Shown: positions 33,405 to 42,373, numbered from the stretch's first letter. The stretch: DNA of 64,000 nucleotides from Paracoccus sp. IB05 (GCF_016405985.1 NZ_JAEFCF010000017.1:1-64000), one strand, 5' to 3'. Made by a program: numbers and translations. The notes: a model not told the origin generated them from the letters alone.

Positions 33405-34946
33405 ATGTCGGAAGTGATCGAGGGTCGTCGGGCGCGGGGTGGCGGTGCGGCGCGGCGCGCGGAACGCACGGCTGTCAGCTTCGAGACGGCGAAATTCATC
33501 AGCCGCAACATCCCGAATTTCGAAGTGCTGAATGAAGAGGCGCTTCAGATCATCGAATATAATGCCGAGACGATCCTCGAAGAGATCGGCGTCAATTTCG
33601 TGGAAAATCCTGCAGCGCTGGTGCGCTGGCGCGAGGCCGGCGCAGATGTGCGCGGTGAGCGGGTGCATATCCCGCGCGGCCTTGCGCGCAAGCTTTGTTC
33701 GACCGCGCCTGCGACGTTCACCCAGCACGCCCGCAATCCCGAGCGCAATGTCGAGATCGGCGGCAGGAATCTGGTTCTGGCACCGGTTTACGGCCCGCCC
33801 TTCGTGCGTGATCTGGACGGCGGTCGCCGTTACGCGACCATCGCGGATTTCCAGAATTTCGTGAAGCTGGGCTATATGTCGAAATGGCTGCACCATTCCG
33901 GCGGCACGGTTTGCGAGCCGACCGACATCCCGGTGAACAAGCGCCATTTCGATATGCTGCACGCGCATATGACGCTTTCTGACAAACCCTATATGGGCTC
34001 TGTTACCGAGCCGTCGCGGGCGCAGGATTCGGTCGATATGTCGAAGATCCTGTTCGGCGACGATTTCGTCGACCAGAACACGGTGATGACCTCGCTGATC
34101 AACATCAACTCGCCGATGACCTTTGACGGGATCATGATGGGCGCGCTTGAGGTCTATGCGGCCAATAACCAGGCCTCGATCGTGTCGCCCTTCATCGTCG
34201 GTGGCGCGATGGCGCCGGTGACGGTGGCGGGCACGCTGACCCAGGTGCTGGCCGAGATCCTCGCCGGTGTGGCCTATAGCCAGCTGGTGCGCGCAGGCTC
34301 GCCGGTGATTGCGGGGGCGTTTGTCACCTCGATTGACATGAATTCCGGCGCGCCGACCTTTGGCACGCCCGAGGCCGCGCATATCACCTATGGGGCCGGT
34401 CAGCTGGTCCGCCGTCTGGGGCTGCCTTACCGGTCGGCCGGGTCGTTCTGCGGCTCGAAACTCCCGGATGCGCAGGCAGCCTATGAGACCGCGAACAGCC
34501 TGAATATGGGGCTGCTGGCGGGCGTGAACTTCATGCTCCATGCCTGCGGCTGGCTGGAGGGCGGGCTGGTCTCGTCTTACGAGAAATTCGTGATGGATGC
34601 CGACCAGCTGGGCGCCTTGCACGGCATCGCCAAGGGCGTTGCGGTGGACGAAAACGCCCAGGCGCTGGATGCGATCCGTGAGGTCGGTCCGGGCGGCCAT
34701 TACCTTGGCTGCGCCCATACCCAGGCCAATTTCAAGACCGCGTTCTGGCGCTCGGATGTGCTGGATTACAAGCCGTTCGAGACCTGGGAGGAAGAGGGCG
34801 CCCGCGATACATCGCAACTGGCCGCGCTGAAGGTCAGGAAGATGCTGGCGGATTATGTGGCGCCGGAGCTCGATGTGGCAAAGCGCGAGGCGCTGGATGA
34901 CTATGTCGCGAAACGCAAGGCCGAGATGCCCGACGCCTTCATGTAA
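33405..34946 (+). CDS. Trimethylamine methyltransferase (MttB) superfamily protein, non-pyrrolysine
   Basis: This 513-residue protein belongs to the MttB superfamily of corrinoid-dependent methyltransferases that demethylate quaternary amines. Family segments include RNPERNVEIGG-like NPERNVEIGGRNL, LSDKPYMGSVTE and GLPYRSAGSFCGSKL. No in-frame amber codon is used, so it is a non-pyrrolysine type, like the glycine-betaine methyltransferases. No corrinoid protein or activase is adjacent, so its methyl acceptor is unclear. The GGAGG before the ATG is strong. An intrinsic terminator follows. Confidence 0.9.
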   Translation: MSEVIEGRRARGGGAARRAERTAVSFETAKFISRNIPNFEVLNEEALQIIEYNAETILEEIGVNFVENPAALVRWREAGADVRGERVHIPRGLARKLCSTAPATFTQHARNPERNVEIGGRNLVLAPVYGPPFVRDLDGGRRYATIADFQNFVKLGYMSKWLHHSGGTVCEPTDIPVNKRHFDMLHAHMTLSDKPYMGSVTEPSRAQDSVDMSKILFGDDFVDQNTVMTSLININSPMTFDGIMMGALEVYAANNQASIVSPFIVGGAMAPVTVAGTLTQVLAEILAGVAYSQLVRAGSPVIAGAFVTSIDMNSGAPTFGTPEAAHITYGAGQLVRRLGLPYRSAGSFCGSKLPDAQAAYETANSLNMGLLAGVNFMLHACGWLEGGLVSSYEKFVMDADQLGALHGIAKGVAVDENAQALDAIREVGPGGHYLGCAHTQANFKTAFWRSDVLDYKPFETWEEEGARDTSQLAALKVRKMLADYVAPELDVAKREALDDYVAKRKAEMPDAFM

Positions 34947-34970
34947 CAGTTTCCCGATTCGAAACAATTG

Positions 34971-35002
34971 GCCCCGCCCTGGCAACAGAGCGGGGCTTTT
35001 TT
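34971..35002 (+). terminator. Rho-independent terminator of the MttB-family gene
   Basis: GCCCCGC (34971-34977) pairs with GCGGGGC (34990-34996), followed by TTTTTT (34997-35002). Confidence 0.9.
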
Positions 35003-35015
35003 CTGTTGGAACGGC

Positions 35016-35438
35016 TCAGTCAGGGTCAAAACGCAGGATGCCCGCAAGGCGCGCTTTGCCCCCGTTGTCGCTGGGGTGGCGGATGCCATCCGACACCGGG
35101 ACTTCGCGGAAATCAAACGGGCTGACCCCTTCGATACAGGCGACATTGACGCCGTACTGATCGGTATTCGAGCGGCGCTGATGATGGGTATAGATGCCGC
35201 AGGTTTTGCAGAAATAGTGTTTCGCGGTGCCGGTGTTGAACTGGTAGAGTGTGAGATTGTCTTCGCCGGCTTCGAACCCGATATCCTGCAGCCCGGCCGA
35301 GACTGCAATCGCGCCGCGCATCCTGCAATAAGAACAGGTGCAGCGGCGGATCGAGGCGAAGCCGCCGGTCAGACGCAGCCGGAAGCGGACAGTGCCGCAA
35401 TGACAGGCTGCGCTGAGATCCTCTGTATTCTGGCTCAT
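35016..35438 (-). CDS. GFA family protein (glutathione-dependent formaldehyde-activating fold)
   Basis: This 140-residue protein has the zinc-binding GFA/CENP-V fold. Cysteine motifs are CHCGTVRF, CTCSYCRMRG and FCKTCGIYTHH. Family members include S-hydroxymethylglutathione synthases, though most have unproven functions. The gene is convergent with the MttB-family gene; demethylation of methylamines yields formaldehyde, so a link is conceivable but unproven. Confidence 0.88.
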   Translation of the reverse strand: MSQNTEDLSAACHCGTVRFRLRLTGGFASIRRCTCSYCRMRGAIAVSAGLQDIGFEAGEDNLTLYQFNTGTAKHYFCKTCGIYTHHQRRSNTDQYGVNVACIEGVSPFDFREVPVSDGIRHPSDNGGKARLAGILRFDPD

Positions 35439-35518
35439 TGGCCCCTCCCTGAAGTGGTGAGAGGCTATGTCCCGGCAGTAACGGCCACAAGACCGCCGGG
35501 AAGGTCAGGGGGCGGATT

Positions 35519-35806
35519 TCAGCCGGCGGCTGTCCGCGGTTGCAAAAGCCGGCACTCGGCCACGAGAGCTGCGAGCACCTCGATATGGTCGCAGATCGAA
35601 TAGGTGGACGCGCCGCTCTGACGGATTTCCTCGATCCGCGCCTCGGTCTCGAACAGCTTCGAGACAATGCGCTCGGGGCGGTTTTCTTCCGGGGCAAAGC
35701 GCTTCAGCGCAGTTGGCCGGTGGTAATCGGCCAGGGCAAACCGGACAGCGCGCATCAGGATTCCGGGGCGGCGGATTTCAGAGAGGTTGGTGCGGAAATC
35801 AGACAT
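35519..35806 (-). CDS. DUF6477 family protein
   Basis: This 95-residue helical protein (MSDFRTNLSEIRRPGILMRAVR and onward) matches the Rhodobacteraceae DUF6477 pattern, with the conserved LMRAVRFALADYHR stretch. The function is unknown. It is divergent from the DUF6456 gene, and the operator-like array at 35911-35958 lies between the two. Confidence 0.75.
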   Translation of the reverse strand: MSDFRTNLSEIRRPGILMRAVRFALADYHRPTALKRFAPEENRPERIVSKLFETEARIEEIRQSGASTYSICDHIEVLAALVAECRLLQPRTAAG

Positions 35807-35910
35807 TCATGGCTCCTTCTGCGGGTGAGAAGGGCAGTCTGTCCTGGAAAATCCCACCGTTGCGCAGGCGTGAAAACCGGCGCGCGCCCGGGAAGGGGCT
35901 GTTTAGCATT

Positions 35911-35958
35911 TGGTTACCATTATCGACAAATCGTAACCAGTTAACATCTGAGTAACCA
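35911..35958. promoter_or_regulatory. Operator-like array between DUF6477 and DUF6456 genes
   Basis: TGGTTAC (35911-35917) and GTAACCA (35933-35939) form a perfect inverted repeat with a 15-base spacer, and a second GTAACCA follows at 35952-35958, 19 bases after the first. A GTTAAC overlaps in between. The elements resemble CtrA half-sites (TTAACC-like). The region lies 49 bases before the DUF6456 start. Confidence 0.5.
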
Positions 35959-36006
35959 CGATTCCCTAAACTGCATTTCGCACCAGCCGGATGTTCAGAC
36001 CTGAAA

Positions 36007-37185
36007 ATGGAACAGATCAGAGCTTTTGAAAGCCCAGCCCGCGCGTCCCGGTTGCCGGGCTCTCTGCCGGCCTGGATTCCGGATCAGGTCAGGCTCTATC
36101 TCGGTCACACCGAAGAGGGGATCTCACTCAGGGCGCTGGCGCGCGAACGGGGGGTGCATGCCTCGACCGTGATGCGTCAGGTGCGCCGGTATGAGTGCCG
36201 TCGCGACGATCCGCTGATGGATGCGGCTCTCAGCCAGCTCAGCCGGTCGGCGCGGCTTTCCCCCAATCCGGTCCGCCAGAAGGTAATCCCCGCGATGCCA
36301 GCCCATATTCCGCAAGAGGTCACCCGCCGCGCCAAAGCCGTCCCGGTGAGGAGCGCCGCCCTTCCCGATGAAAGCGAACTCGACCGCGAGGCGCGCCGCA
36401 TCCTGCGCCGCCTGGCCGAGCCGGGCGCGGTGCTGGCCTTTGCCGGCGATATGGACAAGGCGGCGGTGCTGCGCGAGTTTCCCGATGGGCGCGCGGTCAG
36501 GACGGCGGTGCTGGAGCGCGCGGTCGCCCAGGCCTTTTGCCTCAAGGACTGGATCTCGTGCCGCAAAAGCGGGCGGATCTCGACCTATGGCATCACCCAG
36601 GCGGGGCGGGCGGCGCTGCGCCGGCTGATGGGTGACGAGGAGATGCAGCCGGGTCTGGCCGAGGCGGCGACGCCTTTCGCCGATCAGCATCGCGACTTTG
36701 CCGAGCGTGAGGTGCAGACCCCGGAAGGCCCGCGCCGGATGCGGTTTAACATCGCGGAAAGCCCGGTTGCGGTGCTGGGGCGGCGGCGCGAGAAGAATGG
36801 CGAGCTGTTCCTGACCTCGGATCTGGTGGCGGCGGCCGAGCGGCTGCGCGAGGATTTTGAGCTTGCACAGATGGGGCCGCGTGTGGCGCAGAACTGGGAG
36901 AATTTCCTGACCTGCGGCGACCGGGGCGGCTTTCGCGGTGACAGCGGACTAGCCGAGGGGCCGGGCCGGGCGCGGGACCGGGTGGCGCTCGCCCTGCGCG
37001 ATCTTGGGCCGGGGCTTGGCGATATTGCCCTCAGGGTCTGTTGTTTTCTCGAAGGGGTGGAAAGTGCCGAGCGCCGTATGGGCTGGGCGGCGCGGTCGGG
37101 GAAAATCGTGCTTCGGATCGCGCTGCTCCGGCTCCGCCGGCATTATGATGAGACCTATGGCCGGTCGGGCCCACTGATCGGGTGA
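36007..37185 (+). CDS. DUF6456 domain-containing helix-turn-helix protein
   Basis: This 392-residue protein has an N-terminal helix-turn-helix-like segment (about residues 38-62, GISLRALARERGVHASTVMRQ). A second winged-helix-like region lies at about 160-205. The C-terminal DUF6456 domain contains SPVAVLGRRREKNGELFLT, AERLREDFELAQMGPRV and the helical end. It is a probable DNA-binding regulator of alphaproteobacteria with unknown targets. The operator array at 35911-35958 just upstream suggests cell-cycle type or autogenous control. Confidence 0.8.
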   Translation: MEQIRAFESPARASRLPGSLPAWIPDQVRLYLGHTEEGISLRALARERGVHASTVMRQVRRYECRRDDPLMDAALSQLSRSARLSPNPVRQKVIPAMPAHIPQEVTRRAKAVPVRSAALPDESELDREARRILRRLAEPGAVLAFAGDMDKAAVLREFPDGRAVRTAVLERAVAQAFCLKDWISCRKSGRISTYGITQAGRAALRRLMGDEEMQPGLAEAATPFADQHRDFAEREVQTPEGPRRMRFNIAESPVAVLGRRREKNGELFLTSDLVAAAERLREDFELAQMGPRVAQNWENFLTCGDRGGFRGDSGLAEGPGRARDRVALALRDLGPGLGDIALRVCCFLEGVESAERRMGWAARSGKIVLRIALLRLRRHYDETYGRSGPLIG

Positions 37186-37230
37186 GGCTCTGGGGCCCGA
37201 CCCGCCAGAGCGCCGGAATGGGATAAAGAG

Positions 37231-37252
37231 GCGCGCCCTTTTCGGGGCGCGC
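37231..37252 (-). terminator. Terminator of the aquaporin gene
   Basis: GCGCGCCC and GGGCGCGC form an eight-pair stem; on the minus strand it is followed by CTCTTT. It lies 24 bases beyond the aquaporin stop and may also end the DUF6456 transcript. Confidence 0.6.
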
Positions 37253-37275
37253 GGTTGCAGATCAGTCCGCGCAGA

Positions 37276-37971
37276 TCAGTCCGCGCGCGTCAGGCCGGCC
37301 GCATGCACGATACCGGCCAGGGCACCCCCCACCAGAGGGGCCAGGATGAACACCCAGAGCTGGCTCAGCGCGGCGCCGCCGGCAAAAAGTGCCGGGCCCA
37401 CGGAGCGGGCCGGGTTCACCGAGACGCCGGTGACCTGGATGCCGACAAGGTGGATCCCGGTCAGGGTCAGGCCGATGGCAAGCCCTGCAAGGATCGTCGA
37501 AGCGCCGGGATGGGTCGCGCCAAGGATCACCGTGACAAAGAGGAAGGTCGCCACGATCTCGAAGATCAGCGCCGAGGTCAGGTTGTATTTGCCGAGATAA
37601 TTCTCGCCATAGCCGTTCGAGCCGAGCCCATATTCCCCAAGCGTGAAGCCGGTTTTACCGGTCATGATCAGGTAAAGCACCGCCGCGCCAAGGATGGCGC
37701 CGGCCAGCTGGGCGATCACATAGGTGATGAACGCGCCGGGGGACATCTTGCCCGCCAGCAATATGCCAAGGCTGACCGCCGGATTGAGATGCGCGCCCGA
37801 GATCGCGCCGATGCCATAGGCGGCGGCGACGATCGAGATGCCGAAGGCCAGCGAGATGCCGGTCAGGCCCACACCGGTTGTGCCATCAGCGCCGGCGATC
37901 ACCGCCGCGCCACAGCCAAAGAAAACGAGGATGAATGTGCCGATAACTTCGGCGCTGAACTTTTTAGACAT
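37276..37971 (-). CDS. aqpZ: Aquaporin (AqpZ-type MIP channel)
   Basis: This 231-residue major intrinsic protein has six hydrophobic helices and both NPA boxes: HLNPAVSL and [10 protein letters not shown], the latter with the selectivity-filter arginine. The histidine in LTGIHLVG fits water-selective AqpZ rather than a glycerol facilitator. A strong GGAGGGG precedes the ATG at 37971. It is divergent from lipA. Confidence 0.94.
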   Translation of the reverse strand: MSKKFSAEVIGTFILVFFGCGAAVIAGADGTTGVGLTGISLAFGISIVAAAYGIGAISGAHLNPAVSLGILLAGKMSPGAFITYVIAQLAGAILGAAVLYLIMTGKTGFTLGEYGLGSNGYGENYLGKYNLTSALIFEIVATFLFVTVILGATHPGASTILAGLAIGLTLTGIHLVGIQVTGVSVNPARSVGPALFAGGAALSQLWVFILAPLVGGALAGIVHAAGLTRAD

Positions 37972-38092
37972 TGCCCCTCCTGGTGACAGGGCCGGGGGGA
38001 ATTCCCCGGCGGATCCTGGTCAGACGGCTCCCGGGACGTGTACTCGCACTATCCGTTGCCTTGGAGCCTCTCTCAGCTTATGTCTGGGAAGA

Positions 38093-38108
38093 CCCCCGGA
38101 AAAGGGGG
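38093..38108 (+). other. Hairpin in the lipA leader
   Basis: CCCCC (38093-38097) and GGGGG (38104-38108) with a GGAAAA loop lie about 22 bases before the lipA start and could affect translation. Confidence 0.35.
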
Positions 38109-38129
38109 AAAAATTCCAGAGGTCAGCCC

Positions 38130-39080
38130 ATGCGCGATCTGAAGATCCCCGATCAGCGTCACCCCGAAAAGGCGCATCGCCCCGATCAGGAGCAGCCGAA
38201 AAAGCCGTCCTGGATCCGGGTTCGGGCGCCGAATTCGGAAGGGTATAAAAAGACCCGCGACATCATGAAGGAAAACCGCCTGGTGACGGTCTGCGAAGAA
38301 GCGGGCTGCCCCAATGTCGGCGAATGCTGGAGCCAGGGTCACGCCACCATGATGATCATGGGCGAGATCTGCACCAGAGGCTGCACCTTTTGCAATGTGG
38401 CGACCGGCAAGCCGCAAAATCTTGATGCTTTCGAGCCGGGGCGGGTGGCGCATGCGGTCTCGAAGCTCGGGCTGAACCATGTTGTGATCACCAGCGTTGA
38501 CCGCGACGATCTGGAAGATGGCGGCGCCGAGCATTTTGCCCAGACCATCCGCGCCGTGCGGCACCGCTCGCCGGACACCACGATCGAGATCCTGACGCCC
38601 GACTTCCTGAAATGCGCACCCTCGGCGCTGGAGAAAGTGGTCGAAGCGCGGCCTGATGTCTTCAACCACAATCTCGAAACCGTGCCGGCGCTTTACCATG
38701 AGGTCCGTCCCGGCGCGCGCTATTTCCATTCGTTGCGGCTCTTGCAGCGGGTGAAGGAACTTGATCCGGCGATGTTTACCAAATCGGGGATCATGGTCGG
38801 CCTTGGCGAGACCCGACCCCAGGTCTTGCAGGTGATGGATGATATGCGCTCGGCCGATATCGATTTCCTGACCGTTGGCCAATATCTGCAACCGACCCCG
38901 AAACATCACCGCGTGGCGGAGTTTGTTACGCCGGAAGATTTCAGGGCCTATGAAAAATCGGCCTGGAACAAGGGCTTCCTGATGGTGTCGGCCACGCCGC
39001 TGACGCGGTCTTCCTATCATGCGGGCGATGATTTCGCTCAGCTGCGCCAGGCGCGGATGGAGAAACTCGGCCAGGCCTGA
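38130..39080 (+). CDS. lipA: Lipoyl synthase
   Basis: LipA is the radical-SAM enzyme that inserts two sulfurs into protein-bound octanoyl groups. Its 316 residues include the auxiliary cluster motif [12 protein letters not shown] and the radical-SAM motif CTRGCTFC. Further family segments are [22 protein letters not shown] and the C-terminal [10 protein letters not shown]. The ATG at 38130 (MRDLKIPD) is chosen by the family N-terminus; the frame extends upstream to 37971 without similarity. Confidence 0.97.
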   Translation: MRDLKIPDQRHPEKAHRPDQEQPKKPSWIRVRAPNSEGYKKTRDIMKENRLVTVCEEAGCPNVGECWSQGHATMMIMGEICTRGCTFCNVATGKPQNLDAFEPGRVAHAVSKLGLNHVVITSVDRDDLEDGGAEHFAQTIRAVRHRSPDTTIEILTPDFLKCAPSALEKVVEARPDVFNHNLETVPALYHEVRPGARYFHSLRLLQRVKELDPAMFTKSGIMVGLGETRPQVLQVMDDMRSADIDFLTVGQYLQPTPKHHRVAEFVTPEDFRAYEKSAWNKGFLMVSATPLTRSSYHAGDDFAQLRQARMEKLGQA

Positions 39081-39086
39081 GCCTGG

Positions 39087-39104
39087 CCCGGGCCGCCCCG
39101 GGCG
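39087..39104. terminator. GC-rich hairpin between lipA and the cytochrome gene
   Basis: GCCCGGG (39087-39093) and CCCGGGC (39098-39104) form a seven-pair stem in the 26-base convergent gap. No T-run follows. Confidence 0.45.
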
Positions 39105-39106
39105 GC

Positions 39107-40024
39107 TCACTCAGCCGGCGCGACCTTTTTCAGCCAGGCCGCGACGGCTGTCGCCTCTTCCGGGGGAAGACGGGCGAAATTCTCGACCACATGCGCCATA
39201 TGGCCGCCGACGGAATCATAATCCGGGGTGAAGCCGGTGGTCAGATAATCGGCGATCTCTGCCGCGCTCCAGTCGAGGGCGGCGGGGGTGATGTTCGGGA
39301 TCTGTCCGCGCCCCGAAGGATTTGGCGCGCCCGCCAGCCAGCGCGAGCGCTCCATCGCCCCGAAAAGGTTGCGCGGCGTATGGCATTCGCCACAATGCGC
39401 CATGGCCTCGCCAATATAGCGGCCGCGTTCCTCCCCGGGCGTCAGATCGCCGGTCACCACCCAATCCTTGCGCAGGAACAGGAGCTTCCAGCCGCCCAGC
39501 AGCCAGCGCTGGCTGAAGGGGAAGATCAGGTCATGCGCGAGGCTGGGTGTGGGATCTGAGGGCAGGGTTTTCAGCCAGGCGTCAAGGTCGGCCACATCCT
39601 GCAGGGTGAGCTTTGTATAAGAGGCGTAAGGCAGCGCCGGATAAAGATGTTCGCCGCCACGCGAGACGCCCCTGGTCAGGGCATTGGCAAGATCAAGCGC
39701 CGACCAGGCGCCGATGCCATGCTGCTTGTCCTGGCTGATATTTGGCGCATAGAACGTGCCGAATTGTGACGGGAAGGCCTGGCCTCCGGCAAGGACCGGC
39801 CGGTCATCGGCGCTGTTCTCCTGCCCGGGCGCAAGATGGCAGGAGGCGCAGCCGGTGGCGAGGAAGACCAGCCGCCCGGCTTCGGCATCACCGGTGAGCC
39901 CCTCCATCGCATCCGCCGCAAGCGGGGCGGGCAATGTGGCCCAGGTCAGAGCGGCTGCTGCAAGCGCGGCGGCTGACACCAGGATCAATGCAGCGCGGCG
40001 CAGGGGATGGGGGGCTCTTGGCAT
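39107..40024 (-). CDS. Exported diheme c-type cytochrome
   Basis: This 305-residue periplasmic protein has an N-terminal hydrophobic signal or anchor (about residues 8-32). Two heme-c sites are CASCH and CGECH. Axial methionine candidates are in GGHMAHVV. The domain pattern resembles the cytochrome subunits of alcohol, aldehyde or gluconate dehydrogenases. No dehydrogenase gene is adjacent, so its partner is unknown. The small membrane protein at 40115-40285 lies upstream on the same strand. Confidence 0.88.
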   Translation of the reverse strand: MPRAPHPLRRAALILVSAAALAAAALTWATLPAPLAADAMEGLTGDAEAGRLVFLATGCASCHLAPGQENSADDRPVLAGGQAFPSQFGTFYAPNISQDKQHGIGAWSALDLANALTRGVSRGGEHLYPALPYASYTKLTLQDVADLDAWLKTLPSDPTPSLAHDLIFPFSQRWLLGGWKLLFLRKDWVVTGDLTPGEERGRYIGEAMAHCGECHTPRNLFGAMERSRWLAGAPNPSGRGQIPNITPAALDWSAAEIADYLTTGFTPDYDSVGGHMAHVVENFARLPPEEATAVAAWLKKVAPAE

Positions 40025-40114
40025 CGGCTTGCCTTTCCGGGCTGGCTTTCCCCCATCCTGGACCGCTCAGGCCGGTTTGTCAGCGCCGTTTGTCAGCGCG
40101 GTTTCCTGTGGCGT

Positions 40115-40285
40115 TCAGAATCGCATCCGGTTCACCCGGAGCCAGTCCGGCCAGCCCCAGATCCATTCAAAGGCCGCGAAGGCGAGACAGGCGGCGATCA
40201 CGCCCAGCACCAGCAGCACCCGCTTCATCGGCGGCGGGTTCTGCACCCAGCGTTTCGCGCGCAACAGCCAGACGGTTATATTCAT
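40115..40285 (-). CDS. 56-residue membrane protein
   Basis: This short ORF encodes a 56-residue protein starting MNITVWLLRAKRWVQNPPP, with one hydrophobic helix (RVLLVLGVIAACLAFAAFEW) and the ending WGWPDWLRVNRMRF. The W-G-W-P-D-W-L-x-V-N-R ending is familiar from small Rhodobacteraceae membrane proteins. The frame is intact from ATG at 40285 to TGA at 40115-40117. The stop-to-start distance to the downstream cytochrome gene is 90 bases. Function is unknown. Confidence 0.65.
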   Translation of the reverse strand: MNITVWLLRAKRWVQNPPPMKRVLLVLGVIAACLAFAAFEWIWGWPDWLRVNRMRF

Positions 40286-40468
40286 CGACACTCCCTCATC
40301 GCGGTATTCGGCCTTTTCCGGGATATAATCAGGGCGCCATTCTCTTCAGGCGCCGGGGGAAAGCCACCGGTACGGCGGCTGGCGCGACCGAAACCGTTCA
40401 GGTCACGTAGCCCGGCGGTGTGCCCGTCGACCGAACCCGTGACCTTGCCGCGAACCTGCGGGCAATGC

Positions 40469-41113
40469 TCAGGCACCGTCGGTGAATCTGACTTTTCCAA
40501 TATAGGGAAGATTTCTGTTTCTCTGTGCAAAATCAATTCCATAGCCGACAACAAATTCATCGGCGATCTCAAATCCTGTCCATGTTGCGCGGATCGGCAC
40601 CTCGCGCCGCGACGGTTTGTCAAGCAGCGCACAGATCTCGAGCCGGCGCGGCAGCCGTGACATCAGCAGGTTTTTCACATGGGTAAGCGTGTGGCCGGTA
40701 TCGACGATATCCTCGACCACAAGCACATCACGGCCCTGGATCTCGCCGCGCAGATCCTTGAGGATCCGCACCTCGCGCGAGCTTTGCGTGGAATTGCCGT
40801 AAGAAGAGGCCTCGAGAAAATCGACCTCGACCGGCAGATCCAGCTCGCGGACCAGATCTGCAATGAAGACGAAAGAGCCGCGCAACAGACCGACGACGAC
40901 CAGCTTCTCGGTTCCCTGATAGGCGGCGGTGATTTCGCGCGCCAGCGTCTCGATCCGCGCAGCAATCGCTTTGGGGCTGATCATCTGGTCGATGACATAG
41001 GGCCGCCCCGCCGGGGTTTCGAGTGCCGGGGTTTCGAGTGCCGGGGTCTCGAGTGCCGGAGGTTCGGATGCCGGAGGTCTGGTGGCAGGCTGGGTTTTGG
41101 TGGGATCGGTCAT
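40469..41113 (-). CDS. hpt: Hypoxanthine phosphoribosyltransferase with a repeat-containing N-terminus
   Basis: Hpt salvages hypoxanthine and guanine with PRPP. The PRPP-binding motif is [14 protein letters not shown], and other family segments are [13 protein letters not shown] and [10 protein letters not shown]. The protein is 214 residues against about 180 in the family. The extra N-terminus contains PALET repeated three times, encoded by a 15-base tandem repeat at about 41021-41068. The conserved part starts at R-P-Y-V-I-D-Q-M. The ATG at 41113 is the best start, but translation from a later codon cannot be excluded. Confidence 0.93.
   Translation of the reverse strand: MTDPTKTQPATRPPASEPPALETPALETPALETPAGRPYVIDQMISPKAIAARIETLAREITAAYQGTEKLVVVGLLRGSFVFIADLVRELDLPVEVDFLEASSYGNSTQSSREVRILKDLRGEIQGRDVLVVEDIVDTGHTLTHVKNLLMSRLPRRLEICALLDKPSRREVPIRATWTGFEIADEFVVGYGIDFAQRNRNLPYIGKVRFTDGA
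41021..41068. repeat. 15-base tandem repeat inside the hpt N-terminus
   Basis: About three units of TTTCGAGTGCCGGGG-type sequence, followed by degenerate units, encode PALET repeats in hpt. In-frame unit length allows copy-number change without frameshift. Confidence 0.7.
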
Positions 41114-41259
41114 GGCTGGCGCTCGGTTCTGGCGGAATGATTTCTTTTCACCCCGAAAGCGGGTGGGGGAAAGCGGAAACTCCCGCAATGGGCCCGCAAT
41201 GGGGTTGAATTCCGGCGGTCGTGCGGTGAGATGGGGGAGTATCCGCAAGATTATCAGAC

Positions 41260-41727
41260 ATGCCCAGACATCAAGAGACCCGCAAATTGCCATGGTCGGC
41301 ACAAGAGATGTTCGATCTCGTCGCCGATGTGGAGAATTATCCGAAATTTCTGCCCTGGAATGCGGCGGCACGGATCAAGTCGCGCCGGCCGGTCGAGGGC
41401 GGCGCCGAGGGCGACACCGTGATCGAGGCCGATCTGGTGATCTCGTTTAAGGTGTTTCGCGAACGCTTTGGCAGCCGGGTCACGCTTTTGGGCGGCGAAA
41501 AGCGGATCCTGACAGAATATATCGACGGTCCGTTCCGCTATCTGCGGTCGACCTGGGAGTTTCGCGATCTGGTGGACGGAGGCTCGGAGGTCGGGTTCTT
41601 TGTCGATTTCGAGTTCCGCAATGCGATCCTGCAAGGCGTGATCGGGCTGGTTTTCAACGAGGCGATGCAGAGGATCGTGCGGGCGTTCGAGCGGCGCGCG
41701 GCAGAGCTTTACGGCGCAGGCGGGTAG
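41260..41727 (+). CDS. Coq10/RatA-type START-domain protein
   Basis: This 155-residue protein has the polyketide-cyclase/START fold of the Coq10/RatA family, which binds ubiquinone and aids respiratory electron transfer. Segments include [20 protein letters not shown], the conserved [11 protein letters not shown] and C-terminal [18 protein letters not shown]. The alternative name, RatA toxin, refers to the same fold. It stands alone, divergent from hpt. Confidence 0.88.
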   Translation: MPRHQETRKLPWSAQEMFDLVADVENYPKFLPWNAAARIKSRRPVEGGAEGDTVIEADLVISFKVFRERFGSRVTLLGGEKRILTEYIDGPFRYLRSTWEFRDLVDGGSEVGFFVDFEFRNAILQGVIGLVFNEAMQRIVRAFERRAAELYGAGG

Positions 41728-41754
41728 CGGACGCGTCTGTAAGGGCGGAGGTGT

Positions 41755-41778
41755 AAAAATGCGCGCCCCTGCGGGCGC
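41755..41778 (-). terminator. Terminator of the ispDF-pgpA-pncC operon
   Basis: On the minus strand GCGCCC (complement of 41773-41778) pairs with GGGCGC (complement of 41763-41768) and is followed, after GCA, by TTTTT (complement of 41755-41759). Confidence 0.6.
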
Positions 41779-41780
41779 AG

Positions 41781-41829
41781 GCCTCCGGCGGGAGTATTCG
41801 GGCGCGGGCCTCCGGCGGGAGTATTTAAG
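41781..41829 (+). repeat. Dispersed intergenic repeat, two tandem copies
   Basis: GCCTCCGGCGGGAGTATT occurs at 41781-41798 and again at 41808-41825, 27 bases apart; the second continues as TAAG like the copy at 7085. It lies in the convergent gap between the START-domain gene and pncC. Confidence 0.7.
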
Positions 41830-41872
41830 TCAAGAGGAAGCGGTTCAGGGCTGTGCTGTCAGATCTGGGCGG

Positions 41873-42373
41873 TCAGGCCTTTGCCGTCGGGGCGGCGGCG
41901 TTATGGAGGAGGCGCAGCGCGTATTCAGTGGCGGCCTTGCGCACATTGCTGCGCCCCAGGGCGCCGAAATCGCGGGTCTCGGTGAGTGTGATGCGGCCTG
42001 CTGTCGCGAGGCCGAAACAGACCCGGCCTTCGGGCTTATGCTCGCTGCCGCCGGGGCCGGCGATGCCGGTGACCGAGACTGCGAGACCGGCGCCGGACTG
42101 GCGGAGCGCGCCTTCGGCCATTTCACGCGCGACCTCCTGGCTGACGGCGCCGAAACGGGCAAGGGTGAGCGGATCCACGCCGAGCATCGCCTGTTTTGCC
42201 TCATTGGAATAGGTGACGAAGCCGCAGTCGATAACATCGGAAGAGCCGGGAATATCGGTCAGTGCAGCCGAAACGAGGCCGCCGGTGCAGCTTTCGGCCG
42301 TGGCGATCCTGAGCCCGCGCGCGCGGGCCTCCTGCAGGACGGCTTCGGCGAGGCTTGCGATTACATCAGCCAT
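41873..42373 (-). CDS. pncC: CinA-family nicotinamide-nucleotide amidohydrolase
   Basis: This 166-residue protein is the stand-alone CinA C-terminal (PncC) amidohydrolase that deamidates nicotinamide mononucleotide. Motifs are ATAESCTGG with the catalytic serine, VTYSNEAKQAMLGV and SVTGIAGPGG. Its start overlaps the pgpA 3' end by 13 bases. It is the last gene of the operon ispDF-pgpA-pncC. Confidence 0.94.
   Translation of the reverse strand: MADVIASLAEAVLQEARARGLRIATAESCTGGLVSAALTDIPGSSDVIDCGFVTYSNEAKQAMLGVDPLTLARFGAVSQEVAREMAEGALRQSGAGLAVSVTGIAGPGGSEHKPEGRVCFGLATAGRITLTETRDFGALGRSNVRKAATEYALRLLHNAAAPTAKA

Noticed and set aside
33405-34946. Pyrrolysine-type (amber-containing) trimethylamine methyltransferase
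   Set aside because: The frame has no internal TAG and there are no pyl genes; it is a non-pyrrolysine homologue.
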